Positions 46,612-54,945 of a stretch of DNA of 64,000 bases are shown one piece after another. Position 1 is the first letter of the stretch; each line of letters starts with the position of its first letter. Origin of the DNA: Streptomyces lomondensis. Its GTDB lineage: Bacteria; Actinomycetota; Actinomycetes; Streptomycetales; Streptomycetaceae. Made by a program: the position numbers and the translations under genes. The notes beneath the pieces are model-generated. The model worked only from the letters and a program-made list of their open reading frames with translations, had not been told where the DNA came from and made no database searches. The DNA is taken from the NCBI RefSeq assembly GCF_014651035.1, contig NZ_BMWC01000003.1, positions 1-64,000 of the forward strand. Reading direction: 5' to 3'.

Positions 46612-47804
46612 CTACGCGCCGACCGTACGGCGCCGCCGTACCCCCACCGCCACGGCGACCGCCACCGGCCCGGCGGCCAGCAGCGCCGCCAGCGCCCCGT
46701 ACCCGTACGTCAGCGTCGTCGCCGCGGCCACCCCGGCGACGAGCAACGGGCCGCCCGCGTCCCCCAGTTCGCGCCCGAGCTCGGCGGTGCCCATGGTCTG
46801 GCCGAGGCGTTCCCGAGGGGTGGACGAGGCCAGGGCCGCGAAGCCGAGCGGGGTGATCAGGCCGGTGCCCGTGCCGATCAGGGCGGCGGCGAGCAGGACG
46901 CCCGGCAGGCCGGGCAGCATCGCCGAGGCGAGACCGGCCGCCGTGAGCAGCAGACCGGCGGTGAGCCCGGAACGCGGCGTGATCCGGCCGGTGTCCAGGG
47001 CCCGCCCCGCACGCGGCTGGACGACCGCCGCGCAGGCGGCCAGCACCGATACCGCGGCCCCGGTCGCCACCGTCCCCAGCCCGGCCACCGCACCCGACAC
47101 CGGCAGGAAGCCCACCCCGACCGACAGCGCGGCCGTCGCCCCCGCCAGCGCCGCCGTCGGGACCAGGAACACCGGGTCGGCCAGCCGCCGCGCCAGGTCC
47201 AGCACCGTCTGCCGGGCCCGGGGAAGGGGCGCCACGACGGGCACGGCCACCAGCGCCCACACCGCGACCCCGGCGCCCAGCACCGCCAGCACGGCGAACA
47301 GCAGCCACAGCCCGCCCGCCCACATCAGCAGCCCGCCGAGCAGCGGCCCGAGCGTGTAGCCGACCGACTTGTAAAAGCCGTAACTACCGAACGCCCGCCC
47401 GTGTTTCGCCGCCGGGTTCAGCCGGGCCACCAGGGCGGCGGCCGCCGGCGAGACGCCGAGGCCGCCGCGCCCTGCCCGAGCCGGGCGGCCCACAGCCAGC
47501 CGGGGGAGCCGGCCAGGGCGTACACCGCGGAGGCGGCGGCGAAGGCCAGCAGCCCGCCCAGCAGCACGGGCCGCGCGCCCACCCGGTCGGCCAGCGTGCC
47601 GAACACCGGCTTCAGCAGCACCTCCGCCCCGTCGTACAGCGCCAGCAGCCCGCCGAGCACGAGCAGTGAGGTGACCGCGTCCTCGCCGGAGGCGCCCAGG
47701 TTCGCGGCGATGCCGTGCGCCCCGAAGGCGGTGGTGAAGCCGGCCGCGTACAGGGGCCACATCCGGCGCGCGGACGCCGGGGCCGGCTCACTCGGCGGTG
47801 TCAC
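46612..47804 (-). pseudogene. MFS efflux transporter, split by a one-base frameshift
   Basis: The N-terminal half (MWPLYAAGFTTAFGAHGIAAN ... LADRVGARPVLLGGLL ... LWAARLGQGAAAS) is in one frame; from about 47453 the reading continues in another frame as SPAAAALVARLNPAAKHGRAFG and runs with about seven further membrane helices to 46612. Inserting one base near 47453 would restore AAASAFSPAA and a full-length protein of about 400 residues. It is either a recent mutation or a sequence error. It overlaps the metal-sensing ArsR gene, so it was probably a metal-ion exporter. Confidence 0.8.
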
Positions 47805-48150
47805 TGATGCCCAGGCGCAGGTGCTCCACGTGGTACACGGCCTGGTCGAGCAGCTCGGCGACATGGTGGTCGTGCAGCGCGTAGACGACCGAACGGCCGC
47901 GTCGCTCGCCGACCACCAGGCCCAGGTTGCGCAGCAGCCGCAGCTGGTGCGAACAGGCCGACTGCTCCATGCCCACCTCGGCGGCCAACTCCGTGGCCGG
48001 CAGCGGGCCTTCCCGCAGCCGCGCCAGGATCAGCAGCCGGGAGGGTGTGGACAGGGCCTGGAGCGTGGTGGCGACCTTCGCGACGTTGTCCGCGTCCAGG
48101 CGTACGCGCTCGCTGGCGTCCTGCGCGGGGATGACGGCTCCATGACCCAT
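47788..48150 (-). CDS. ArsR/SmtB-family metal sensor, alpha5-site type
   Basis: A 120-residue winged-helix repressor. The recognition helix is MEQSACSHQLRLLRNLGLV. The last helix carries Asp94, His96, His107 and His110 in HDHHVAELLDQAVYHVEH, the same spacing as the zinc/cobalt site of CzrA and NmtR. There is no alpha3 CxC site, so it should sense Zn, Co or Ni rather than arsenite. It lies in front of the MFS gene and probably represses it; an inverted repeat upstream at 48179-48202 is the likely operator. Confidence 0.87.
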   Translation of the reverse strand: MGHGAVIPAQDASERVRLDADNVAKVATTLQALSTPSRLLILARLREGPLPATELAAEVGMEQSACSHQLRLLRNLGLVVGERRGRSVVYALHDHHVAELLDQAVYHVEHLRLGISDTAE

Positions 48151-48178
48151 GACGTCATCGTACCGGCCCCCACACGAA

Positions 48179-48202
48179 CACATGAATGAATCTTCATCTG
48201 TG
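48179..48202. promoter_or_regulatory. ArsR-type operator candidate
   Basis: CACATGAATGAATCTTCATC plus TGTG is an imperfect inverted repeat with TGAA/TTCA arms around six bases, the hallmark of ArsR/SmtB sites. It lies 29 bases upstream of the arsR start, between it and the divergent ada gene. Confidence 0.55.
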
Positions 48203-48283
48203 CCTGCCGGGCGGTGCCGCGCGCACAGGTCGATGTCGGATTCTCGCCAGACCCGGCCCCCGCCGGTGCCCGATGCTGGACGC

Positions 48284-49765
48284 ATGCAGATGGGGATGCA
48301 CACCGACACCGAGCGCTGCGTGCGCGCCGTCCAGTCCAAGGACGCGCGGTTCGACGGATGGTTCTTCACGGCCGTCCTGACGACCCGCATCTACTGCCGA
48401 CCCAGTTGCCCGGTGGTGCCGCCCAAGCCGGAGAACATGGTCTTCCACCCGAGCGCGGCGGCCTGCCAGCAGGCCGGGTTCCGGGCCTGCAAGCGGTGCC
48501 GGCCCGACACCAGCCCGGGCTCGCCGGAGTGGAACCAGCGCGCCGACCTCGTGGCCCGCGCCATGCGGCTGATCGCGGACGGCGTCGTCGACCGCGAGGG
48601 CGTGCCGGGCCTGGCCGCCCGGCTCGGCTACAGCACCCGGCAGATCGAGCGCCAGCTGCTCGCCGAACTGGGCGCCGGCCCCCTCGCGCTCGCCCGTGCC
48701 CAGCGCGCACAGACGGCCCGGCTGCTCATCGAGACGACGCCCCTGCCGATGGCACAGATCGCCTTCGCCGCCGGCTTCTCCTCGATCCGCACCTTCAACG
48801 ACACGGTCCGCGAGGTCTTCGCCCTGTCCCCGAGCGAGCTGCGGACCCGGGCGCCGAAGACGAGCACCGGCGGTACCGCGGGCGCGCTGACACTGCGCCT
48901 GCCGTTCCGCGCCCCCCTCAACCCCGACAACCTCTTCGGCCACCTGGCCGCCACCGCCGTACCCGGCGTGGAGGAGTGGCGCGACGGCGCCTACCGGCGC
49001 ACGCTCCGGCTGCCGTACGGCCACGGCATCGTGGCCCTCACCCCGAACCCCGACCACATCGCCTGCCGCCTCACCCTCAGCGACCTGCGCGACCTCACCG
49101 TCGCGATCAGCCGCTGCCGCCGCATGCTCGACCTGGACGCGGACCCGGTCGCCATCGACGACCAGCTGCGCACGGACCCGGTCCTCGCCCCGCTGGTCGA
49201 CAAGGCACCGGGCCGCCGGGTGCCGCGCACGGTCGACGAGGCGGAGTTCGCCGTCCGGGCCGTGCTCGGCCAGCAGGTCTCCACGGCCGCCGCCCGCACC
49301 CACGCGGCCCGCCTGGTCACCGCGCACGGCGACCCGGTCGACGACCCCGAGGGCGGCCTCACCCACCTCTTCCCGTCCCCCGAGGCACTCGCGGAGGCCG
49401 ACCCGGAGTCGCTGGCCATGCCCCGCACCCGCCGGGCCACCTTCACCACCCTGGTCCGCCGGCTCGCCGACGGCTCCCTCCAGCTGGGCGTGGAGAGCGA
49501 CTGGCCGCAGACCCGCGCGCAGCTCCTGGCCCTGCCCGGCTTCGGCCCCTGGACGGCCGATGTGATCGCCATGCGCGCCCTCGGCGACCCCGACGCCTTC
49601 CTCGCCACCGACCTCGGCATCCGCCGCGCCGCCCGGGAACTGGGCCTGCCCTCGACCCCGGCCGCGCTCACCGCCCGCGCGGCGGCCTGGCGCCCCTGGC
49701 GGGCGTACGCCGTCCAGTACCTCTGGGCGACCGACAGCCACCCCATCAACTTCCTTCCGGTATAG
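48284..49765 (+). CDS. Ada-AlkA fusion: methylation-responsive regulator and 3-methyladenine glycosylase
   Basis: A 493-residue fusion for alkylation repair. Cys38, Cys42, Cys69 and Cys72 match the zinc site of Ada; Cys38 takes a methyl group from DNA phosphotriesters. An AraC-type helix-turn-helix pair follows (about 85-185). From about 200 the AlkA part begins, with the helix-hairpin-helix LLALPGFGPWTADVI and catalytic Asp in FLATDLGIRRA. The Ada O6-methyltransferase half is absent and is replaced by the Ogt gene 9 bp downstream. The ATG at 48284 puts the cysteines at the standard positions. Confidence 0.92.
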   Translation: MQMGMHTDTERCVRAVQSKDARFDGWFFTAVLTTRIYCRPSCPVVPPKPENMVFHPSAAACQQAGFRACKRCRPDTSPGSPEWNQRADLVARAMRLIADGVVDREGVPGLAARLGYSTRQIERQLLAELGAGPLALARAQRAQTARLLIETTPLPMAQIAFAAGFSSIRTFNDTVREVFALSPSELRTRAPKTSTGGTAGALTLRLPFRAPLNPDNLFGHLAATAVPGVEEWRDGAYRRTLRLPYGHGIVALTPNPDHIACRLTLSDLRDLTVAISRCRRMLDLDADPVAIDDQLRTDPVLAPLVDKAPGRRVPRTVDEAEFAVRAVLGQQVSTAAARTHAARLVTAHGDPVDDPEGGLTHLFPSPEALAEADPESLAMPRTRRATFTTLVRRLADGSLQLGVESDWPQTRAQLLALPGFGPWTADVIAMRALGDPDAFLATDLGIRRAARELGLPSTPAALTARAAAWRPWRAYAVQYLWATDSHPINFLPV

Positions 49766-49774
49766 GGACGTTCC

Positions 49775-50260
49775 ATGAAGCAGCACACCGTGACCGACAG
49801 CCCGTACGGCCCCCTCACCCTCGTCGCCGACGACGGCGTCCTGTGCGGCCTCTACATGACCGAGCAGCGCCACCGCCCCCCCGAGGAGACCTTCGGCCCG
49901 CGCGACGACACCCTCTTCGCGGAGGCGGAGGAGCAGCTGAAGGCCTACTTCGCGGGCGAGCTCAAGGAGTTCACCGTCGAACTGCGCCTGAATGGCACCC
50001 CGTTCCAGCGCGCTGTCTGGGACCGGCTGCGCCGCATCCCGTACGGCGAGACCCGCACCTACGGCGAACTCGCCGACGCCCTCGGCACCCCCACCGCCTC
50101 CCGCGCGGTCGGCCTCGCCAACGGCCGCAACCCCGTCGGCATCATCGTCCCCTGCCACCGCGTCATCGGCGCGAACGGCGGCCTGACCGGCTACGGCGGC
50201 GGCCTGGACCGCAAGCGGCGCCTGCTGGACTTCGAGCGGGGCGCCGCGCTTTTCAACTGA
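49775..50260 (+). CDS. ogt: methylated-DNA--[protein]-cysteine S-methyltransferase
   Basis: A 161-residue suicide enzyme that takes methyl groups from O6-methylguanine onto Cys127 in VPCHRVIG. The DNA-binding wing (RIPYGETRTYGELADALGTPTASRAVG) and Asn hinge are present. It starts 9 bp after the Ada-AlkA stop and should be co-induced by methylated Ada. Length and motifs are normal. Confidence 0.95.
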   Translation: MKQHTVTDSPYGPLTLVADDGVLCGLYMTEQRHRPPEETFGPRDDTLFAEAEEQLKAYFAGELKEFTVELRLNGTPFQRAVWDRLRRIPYGETRTYGELADALGTPTASRAVGLANGRNPVGIIVPCHRVIGANGGLTGYGGGLDRKRRLLDFERGAALFN

Positions 50261-50267
50261 GCGGATC

Positions 50268-50297
50268 CTCAGTCTAGTCAATTTTGACTAGACTGAG
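50268..50297. promoter_or_regulatory. perfect 14-bp-arm palindrome overlapping a promoter
   Basis: CTCAGTCTAGTCAA-TT-TTGACTAGACTGAG. The right arm contains TAGACT (50289-50294), a -10 element six bases from the ATG at 50301, so transcription of the VOC gene would be leaderless and blocked by a protein on this site. It could also act as a terminator for ogt, but no T-run follows. Confidence 0.7.
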
Positions 50298-50300
50298 GGC

Positions 50301-51013
50301 ATGCCGGAGAAAACGATCCCGATCCTCCCGTGCCGGGCCCTCCCGCCCGTTCTCGACTTCTACACCGCCCTCGGCTTCGAGGTGACGTACCAGCAGCGCA
50401 GCCCCAACCCGTACGCCGTCGTGGAACGCGGCGGCATCGAGCTCCAGTTCTTCGCGACGAGCACTGCGAGCCCGACCGATCGCTCAGCACCTGCTACGTC
50501 CTGACCGACGACGTCGACGGCCTCTACCAGGCGTTCCGCGCGGGGCTCCGGGCGGCGTACGGCAGGGTCCCCACCCGGGGGCTGCCGCGGTTCGGGTCGG
50601 TCAAGGACATGTCGTACGGCGTGCGGCAGTTCCTGATGACCGATCCCGGCGGCAACTGCGTCCGCGTCGGGCAGCGCACCGGCGAGACCCGGGACCACGG
50701 ACCCGCACCCGAGGAGACCTTCGCGCGGGCCCTGCACCACGCGTCCCTCCTCGCGGACTCCAAGGGCGACGCGGCGGGCGCCGCGAAGGTGATCGACCGC
50801 GTGCTGGGCATGACGGACGAGACACCGACGCGCCTCCAGCTGCTTCAGCTCCTCGTCCTGCGCGCGGACGCCGCGGGACGACTCGGCGACCAGGAGACGG
50901 CGGCGACCGCCCTGGCCCGGGCCGCCGCGGTCGACCTCACCGACGCCGAGCGCGACCTGGCCCGGGACGCGCTCACGCGCCTGGAGGACCTGCGGGCCGC
51001 TCCTCGGCCGTGA
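50301..51013 (+). pseudogene. VOC-family protein with helical C-terminal extension, frameshifted
   Basis: The first frame reads PILPCRALPPVLDFYTALGF and VERGGIELQFFAT, the start of a glyoxalase/bleomycin-resistance (VOC) domain. Near 50459 one base is missing; the next frame continues as CYVLTDDVDGLYQAFRAGL ... QFLMTDPGGNCVRVGQ, followed by a TPR-like helical tail (about 90 residues). Restoring one base (FATKHCEPDRS) gives an intact protein of about 237 residues. It converges on the sirtuin gene with a 41-bp overlap. Confidence 0.8.
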
Positions 51014-51728
51014 GGCCGCGCAACACCTCGGGCAGGGCCGTGCCGATGGGTTCGCGGACGATCTCGTCGGCACGGTCGTCGTACGGCGTCGGCTCCGCGT
51101 TGACGATGATCAGGCGGGCGCCGTGGTCGGCGGCGACACCGGCGAGGCCGGCGGCGGGCTGGACCTGAAGGCTCGTGCCGACGGCGACCATCACCTGGCA
51201 GGCCTTGCTGATGGCGACCGCCTCGCCGAGCACGACGGGGTCGAGCCGCTCGCCGAACATCACCGTCGCCGACTTCATGATCCCGCCGCACTCCAGGCAC
51301 GGCGGATCGTCCTCACCGGCCTCGACCCGCGCGAGCGCGTCCTCCATGGGGCCGCGCGCGTGGCAGCCGGTGCACACGAAACTCCGCGCCGTGCCGTGCA
51401 GTTCGAGCACCTTGCGGGCGGGCATCCCGGCGAGCTGGTGCAGCCCGTCCACGTTCTGCGTGATCACCCGCACGGGCACCCCGGACCGCTCCAGCTCGGC
51501 GACCGCCCGGTGCGCGGCGTTGGGCTCCGCCTGGAGCGTCCGGTTCCCGCGCCGCATCTGCCAGGAGCGGCGGCGGATCTCCGGGTCGCCCATGTAGTAC
51601 TCGTACGTGACGAGCTTCTCGGCCTCCGGATCCCGCCGCCACAGCCCGTTCGGCCCGCGGTAGTCCGGGATCCCGGAGTCCGTGCTGATACCGGCACCGG
51701 TGAGCAGCGCGACGAGTGGCTTGACCAT
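50973..51728 (-). CDS. sirtuin, NAD-dependent protein deacylase
   Basis: A 251-residue Sir2 enzyme that removes acyl groups from lysines using NAD and yields O-acyl-ADP-ribose. NAD-binding GAGISTDSGIPDYRG, catalytic-region TQNVDGLHQLAG with base His in LELHG, the Zn-binding C-x2-C pairs (FVCTGCHA, PCLECGG) and VVAVGTSLQV are present. It is the last of three minus-strand genes with Nudix and ADP-ribosylglycohydrolase genes (gaps 77 and 57 bp). The missing Tyr/Arg pair of the desuccinylase class was not checked in detail. The 3' end overlaps the VOC gene. Confidence 0.93.
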   Translation of the reverse strand: MVKPLVALLTGAGISTDSGIPDYRGPNGLWRRDPEAEKLVTYEYYMGDPEIRRRSWQMRRGNRTLQAEPNAAHRAVAELERSGVPVRVITQNVDGLHQLAGMPARKVLELHGTARSFVCTGCHARGPMEDALARVEAGEDDPPCLECGGIMKSATVMFGERLDPVVLGEAVAISKACQVMVAVGTSLQVQPAAGLAGVAADHGARLIIVNAEPTPYDDRADEIVREPIGTALPEVLRGLTAEERPAGPPGA

Positions 51729-51805
51729 GTCACCGAGGGTAGGCCGGGCCGTACCGGAGCGGCGAGCGGATATCGAACGGGGCGGTGCCGAGCGGACGGC
51801 CCGGG

Positions 51806-52300
51806 TCAGGACACCCGGTGGCCGTTCTCCAGCTCCGCCGTGCCCGAGCCGTCCGCCAGGACGTCCAGCCCGGCCAGGACCCGGCGGCCGAGCGCGCCCG
51901 GCAGGTACTCGGTGAGCTCCTCGCGTGCAACCAGCCGCCAGGACAGCAGCTCCTCCTCCTGGAGACGGATCGCCTTGAGGTCGTCCTCGCCCAGCACGCC
52001 GCCGTCGTACAGGTAGGCCACCAGCGGCGGCCGGCCCGTGCCGTGCACCCAGTCGACCGCCAGCAGCCGGCCCAGCTCACGGTCCAGGCCGATCTCCTCG
52101 GCCGTCTCGCGCCGCGCGCCCTGGCGCGGGGTCTCGCCGCCGTCGGACTCGACGGTGCCGCCCGGCAGCGCCCAACCCTCCCGGTAGTTGGGCTCGACGA
52201 GCAGCACACGGCCCTCGCCGTCCCGGAACAGCGCGGCGGCGCCGGCCAGGACGCGGGGCAGGGACGCGATGTAGGCGGCGAAGTCAGGTGAGGTGGTCAT
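51806..52300 (-). CDS. Nudix hydrolase next to the sirtuin
   Basis: A 164-residue Nudix protein. The box reads GGTVESDGGETPRQGARRET then AEEIGLD: the E-x7-RETAEEIG part is canonical, but the loop between the GG and the first Glu is two residues longer than usual. With a sirtuin on one side and an ADP-ribosylglycohydrolase on the other, ADP-ribose or O-acetyl-ADP-ribose is a likely substrate; this is contextual inference. The ATG at 52300 lacks a clear ribosome binding site. Confidence 0.85.
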   Translation of the reverse strand: MTTSPDFAAYIASLPRVLAGAAALFRDGEGRVLLVEPNYREGWALPGGTVESDGGETPRQGARRETAEEIGLDRELGRLLAVDWVHGTGRPPLVAYLYDGGVLGEDDLKAIRLQEEELLSWRLVAREELTEYLPGALGRRVLAGLDVLADGSGTAELENGHRVS

Positions 52301-52357
52301 CGGTGCAGGGTAACCACCGGCTGCCGCCTCATCCGCACGGGAACCGGTTCCCACCGG

Positions 52358-53431
52358 TCAGGCCGCCGACTCCGCCAGCCGCACCGTCCGCTCCGCCAGC
52401 TCGCTGATCCGCACCCCGTCGAAGCCGAACACGGCACTGCGGACCGTGTCCTCCAGCGGAGCCTTCCACTGGTCCGGGATGGCCGCCGCCCCGCCGAACA
52501 CGCCCGCGACGGAACCCGCCGTCGCGCCGTTGGAGTCGGTGTCCAGGCCACCGCGGACGGTCAGCGTGATGGTCCGGGTGAAGTCGCCGTCGCCGTAGAG
52601 CAGGCCGGCGGTCAGGACGGCCGCGTTCGGGACGGTGTGGATCCAGCCCATCCCGAGGGTCTCCTCCGCGAGCGTGGTGAGCGTGTCCTCCCAGGACAGC
52701 CCGGTGTCGTGCAGGGAGGCCACCCGGCGTACCGTGCGGGCCAGGCGACTGCTCCCCGGGATCACGGCCAGGGCCTCGTCGACGGCGTGCCGCACCGTGG
52801 GCGCCGTGAACGCCGCCGCGATCAGCGCCGCCGCCCACATCGCCCCGTAGACCCCGTTGCCCGTGTGCGACAGCACCGCGTCCCGCCGGGCCAGCGAGGC
52901 GGCCCGGCGCGGCACGCCCGGGCAGGTCCAGCCGAAGATGTCGGCCCTGATCAGCGCCCCGATCCACTCCTGGTACGGGTTGTCGTACGTCGCGGTCAGC
53001 GGTGGCTTGAGCCCGTTGGCGAGGTTGCGGTACGCGACCCGCTCGGCGGTGAACGTCTGCAGGTACGGCAGCCGCAGCAGCCACAGGTCGCCGACCTGCT
53101 CGGTGCTGAACCCGAAGCCGTGCGTCTCCAGCAGGTCCAGGCCGAGGATCGCGTAGTCGACGTCGTCGTCGCGGCAGCTGCCGTGGATGCGGCCGCGGAC
53201 GCACTGGCGCCATTCGGGGCGCAGCTCGAAGCCGTCGTGTTCGCTGATCGGCTCGGGCAGGTAGTCGGTCAGCGGCAGCGCGGCGGCCTCCCGCAGGTAG
53301 CGGTCGATGCGGTCGCGCGTCCACACCTCGCCCTGCTCGACCGGCTTGCCGAGCATGTTGCCCGCGATGCGGCCCTGCCAGCCGCCGAGGATGCGGTCGG
53401 TGAGGTCTGTCTCCGTGCGCGCAAGGGCCAT
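52358..53431 (-). CDS. ADP-ribosylglycohydrolase (DraG/ARH family)
   Basis: A 357-residue all-helical, Mg-dependent hydrolase that should release ADP-ribose from modified proteins or O-acetyl-ADP-ribose. Conserved Asp clusters are visible: CRDDDVDYAILGL near residue 90 and the C-terminal GGLDTDSNGATAGSVAGVFGG near residue 300. The N-terminal GGWQGRIAGNMLGKPVE is typical of the family. It heads the ARH-Nudix-sirtuin run. Confidence 0.9.
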   Translation of the reverse strand: MALARTETDLTDRILGGWQGRIAGNMLGKPVEQGEVWTRDRIDRYLREAAALPLTDYLPEPISEHDGFELRPEWRQCVRGRIHGSCRDDDVDYAILGLDLLETHGFGFSTEQVGDLWLLRLPYLQTFTAERVAYRNLANGLKPPLTATYDNPYQEWIGALIRADIFGWTCPGVPRRAASLARRDAVLSHTGNGVYGAMWAAALIAAAFTAPTVRHAVDEALAVIPGSSRLARTVRRVASLHDTGLSWEDTLTTLAEETLGMGWIHTVPNAAVLTAGLLYGDGDFTRTITLTVRGGLDTDSNGATAGSVAGVFGGAAAIPDQWKAPLEDTVRSAVFGFDGVRISELAERTVRLAESAA

Positions 53432-53503
53432 GGTGATGGTCTACCCGGTTTCAGCAGGACGCCCCAGGGGCGGGTGCTGCGGTGTGCGCGCGGCTGCGGG
53501 TCC

Positions 53504-53563
53504 GTTGTGGTTGGTCGCGCCCGCGCGGCGGTAGCCGCACATGTGACACAGCCCCGCGCCCCT
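53504..53563 (-). repeat. streptomycete intergenic repeat, copy B
   Basis: Minus-strand reading gives AGGGGCGCGGGGCTGTGTCA, then TGTGCGGCTACCGCCGCGCG and GGCGCGACCAACCACAAC, matching copy A at 18867-18930 almost base for base in three blocks. It lies between the divergent ARH and glycerate kinase genes. Confidence 0.7.
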
Positions 53564-53678
53564 GAGCCCGGTCCATAGGATGGGCGGAGGCTGACGACTG
53601 GGACTTCCTCCGGTTAAGGTCGCTGCGGCGCGACTGGCCCTGACGTGCGTGAGGGCCCGGAGAGCAAGGGGAGTGCGA

Positions 53679-54839
53679 GTGGCGGACGATGCAGTGAGCG
53701 ATGCCCGCAGGACACAGCGGGTGCTCGTCGCCGCGGACAAGTTCAAGGGGTCGCTGACGGCCGTGGAGGTCGCCGAGCGGGTCACGGCCGGGCTGCGCCG
53801 TGTCGTGCCGGACCTGGAGGTCGAGGCGCTGCCCGTGGCCGACGGCGGCGACGGCACCGTGGCCGCGGCGGTCGCGGCCGGGTTCGAGCGCCGGGAGGTA
53901 CGTGTCGCCGGCCCCCTCGGCGACGAGGTGACGGCGGCGTTCGCGCTGCGGGAGGGCACCGCGGTCGTGGAGATGGCCGAGGCGAGCGGCCTCCAGCGGC
54001 TGCCGGCCGGCGTCTTCGCCCCGCTCACCGCCTCCACCTACGGCTCCGGCGAGCTGCTGCGGGCCGCCCTGGACGCGGGTGCCCGCACGATCGTCTTCGG
54101 GGTCGGCGGCAGCGCCACCACGGACGGCGGTGCCGGGATGCTGTCCGCGCTGGGCGCCCGGTTCCTGGACGCCGACGGGGAGCCCGTGCCCCCGGGCGGC
54201 GGCGGTCTCGCCGAGCTGGCCACCGCCGACCTGTCGGGCCTCGACCCGCGCCTCACCGAGATCGAGTTCGTCCTCGCGAGCGACGTGGACAATCCCCTGA
54301 CCGGCCCGAAGGGCGCGCCCGCGGTCTACGGCCCGCAGAAGGGCGCCTCGCCGGACGACGTGGCGGCCCTGGACGCCGCCCTCGCGCACTTCGCGAAGAC
54401 CCTGGAAGGACCGTTCGGCCCGAAGGCCGCCGAGTACGCCGCCTCGCCGGGCGCGGGAGCCGCCGGCGGCATCGGCTACGGCGCGCTGCTGCTGGGCGCC
54501 CGTTTCCGCCCCGGCATCGAGGTCATGCTCGACGTCCTGGGCTTCGCGCCCGCCCTGGACCGTGCCGACCTGGTCATCACCGGCGAGGGCTCCCTCGACG
54601 AGCAGACCCTCCACGGCAAGGCCCCGGCGGGCGTCGCCGCGGCCGCCCGAGCCGCCGACAAGGAGGTCGTCGCGGTCTGCGGCCGCCTCGCCCTGCGCCC
54701 CGAGGTCCTGGGCCGGGCCGGCTTCCGGCGGGTGTATCCCCTCACGGACGCGGAGCCGGACGTGGCGAAGTGCATCGCAGAGGCGGGGCCGATCCTGGAG
54801 CGGGTGGCGGAACGCGTCGCCAGCGATTTCCTGACCTGA
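53679..54839 (+). CDS. glxK: glycerate kinase, GlxK/type II
   Basis: A 386-residue kinase phosphorylating D-glycerate (to 2-phosphoglycerate in this family). Motifs are VAADKFKGSLTAVEVAER, PVADGGDGT, VFGVGGSATTDGGAGM, ASDVDNPLTGPKGA and ITGEGSLDEQT. The GTG at 53679 is preferred because AGGGGAG lies five bases upstream; the longer frame has no site. It stands alone. Confidence 0.92.
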   Translation: MADDAVSDARRTQRVLVAADKFKGSLTAVEVAERVTAGLRRVVPDLEVEALPVADGGDGTVAAAVAAGFERREVRVAGPLGDEVTAAFALREGTAVVEMAEASGLQRLPAGVFAPLTASTYGSGELLRAALDAGARTIVFGVGGSATTDGGAGMLSALGARFLDADGEPVPPGGGGLAELATADLSGLDPRLTEIEFVLASDVDNPLTGPKGAPAVYGPQKGASPDDVAALDAALAHFAKTLEGPFGPKAAEYAASPGAGAAGGIGYGALLLGARFRPGIEVMLDVLGFAPALDRADLVITGEGSLDEQTLHGKAPAGVAAAARAADKEVVAVCGRLALRPEVLGRAGFRRVYPLTDAEPDVAKCIAEAGPILERVAERVASDFLT

Positions 54840-54900
54840 GACAGCGCCTCCTGTCCGACCGTGCCGGGCGGCGGGTGGGCACAGGCTCAAGACAAGCAAA

Positions 54901-54931
54901 GGGCCCCGAACCGAAACCCGGTCCGGGGCCC
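54901..54931. terminator. bidirectional hairpin between glxK and pssA
   Basis: GGGCCCCGAACC pairs with GGTCCGGGGCCC (one mismatch) around a GAAACCC loop. Read on the minus strand it is followed by TTTGCTTG. It lies between the two convergent gene ends. Confidence 0.75.
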
Positions 54932-54945
54932 AAGCCAGTGCAACG

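Noticed and set aside
48149..48283. Longer N terminus for the Ada-AlkA protein
   Set aside because: It would cover the arsR operator region, and Ada cysteines fall at the standard positions only from 48284.
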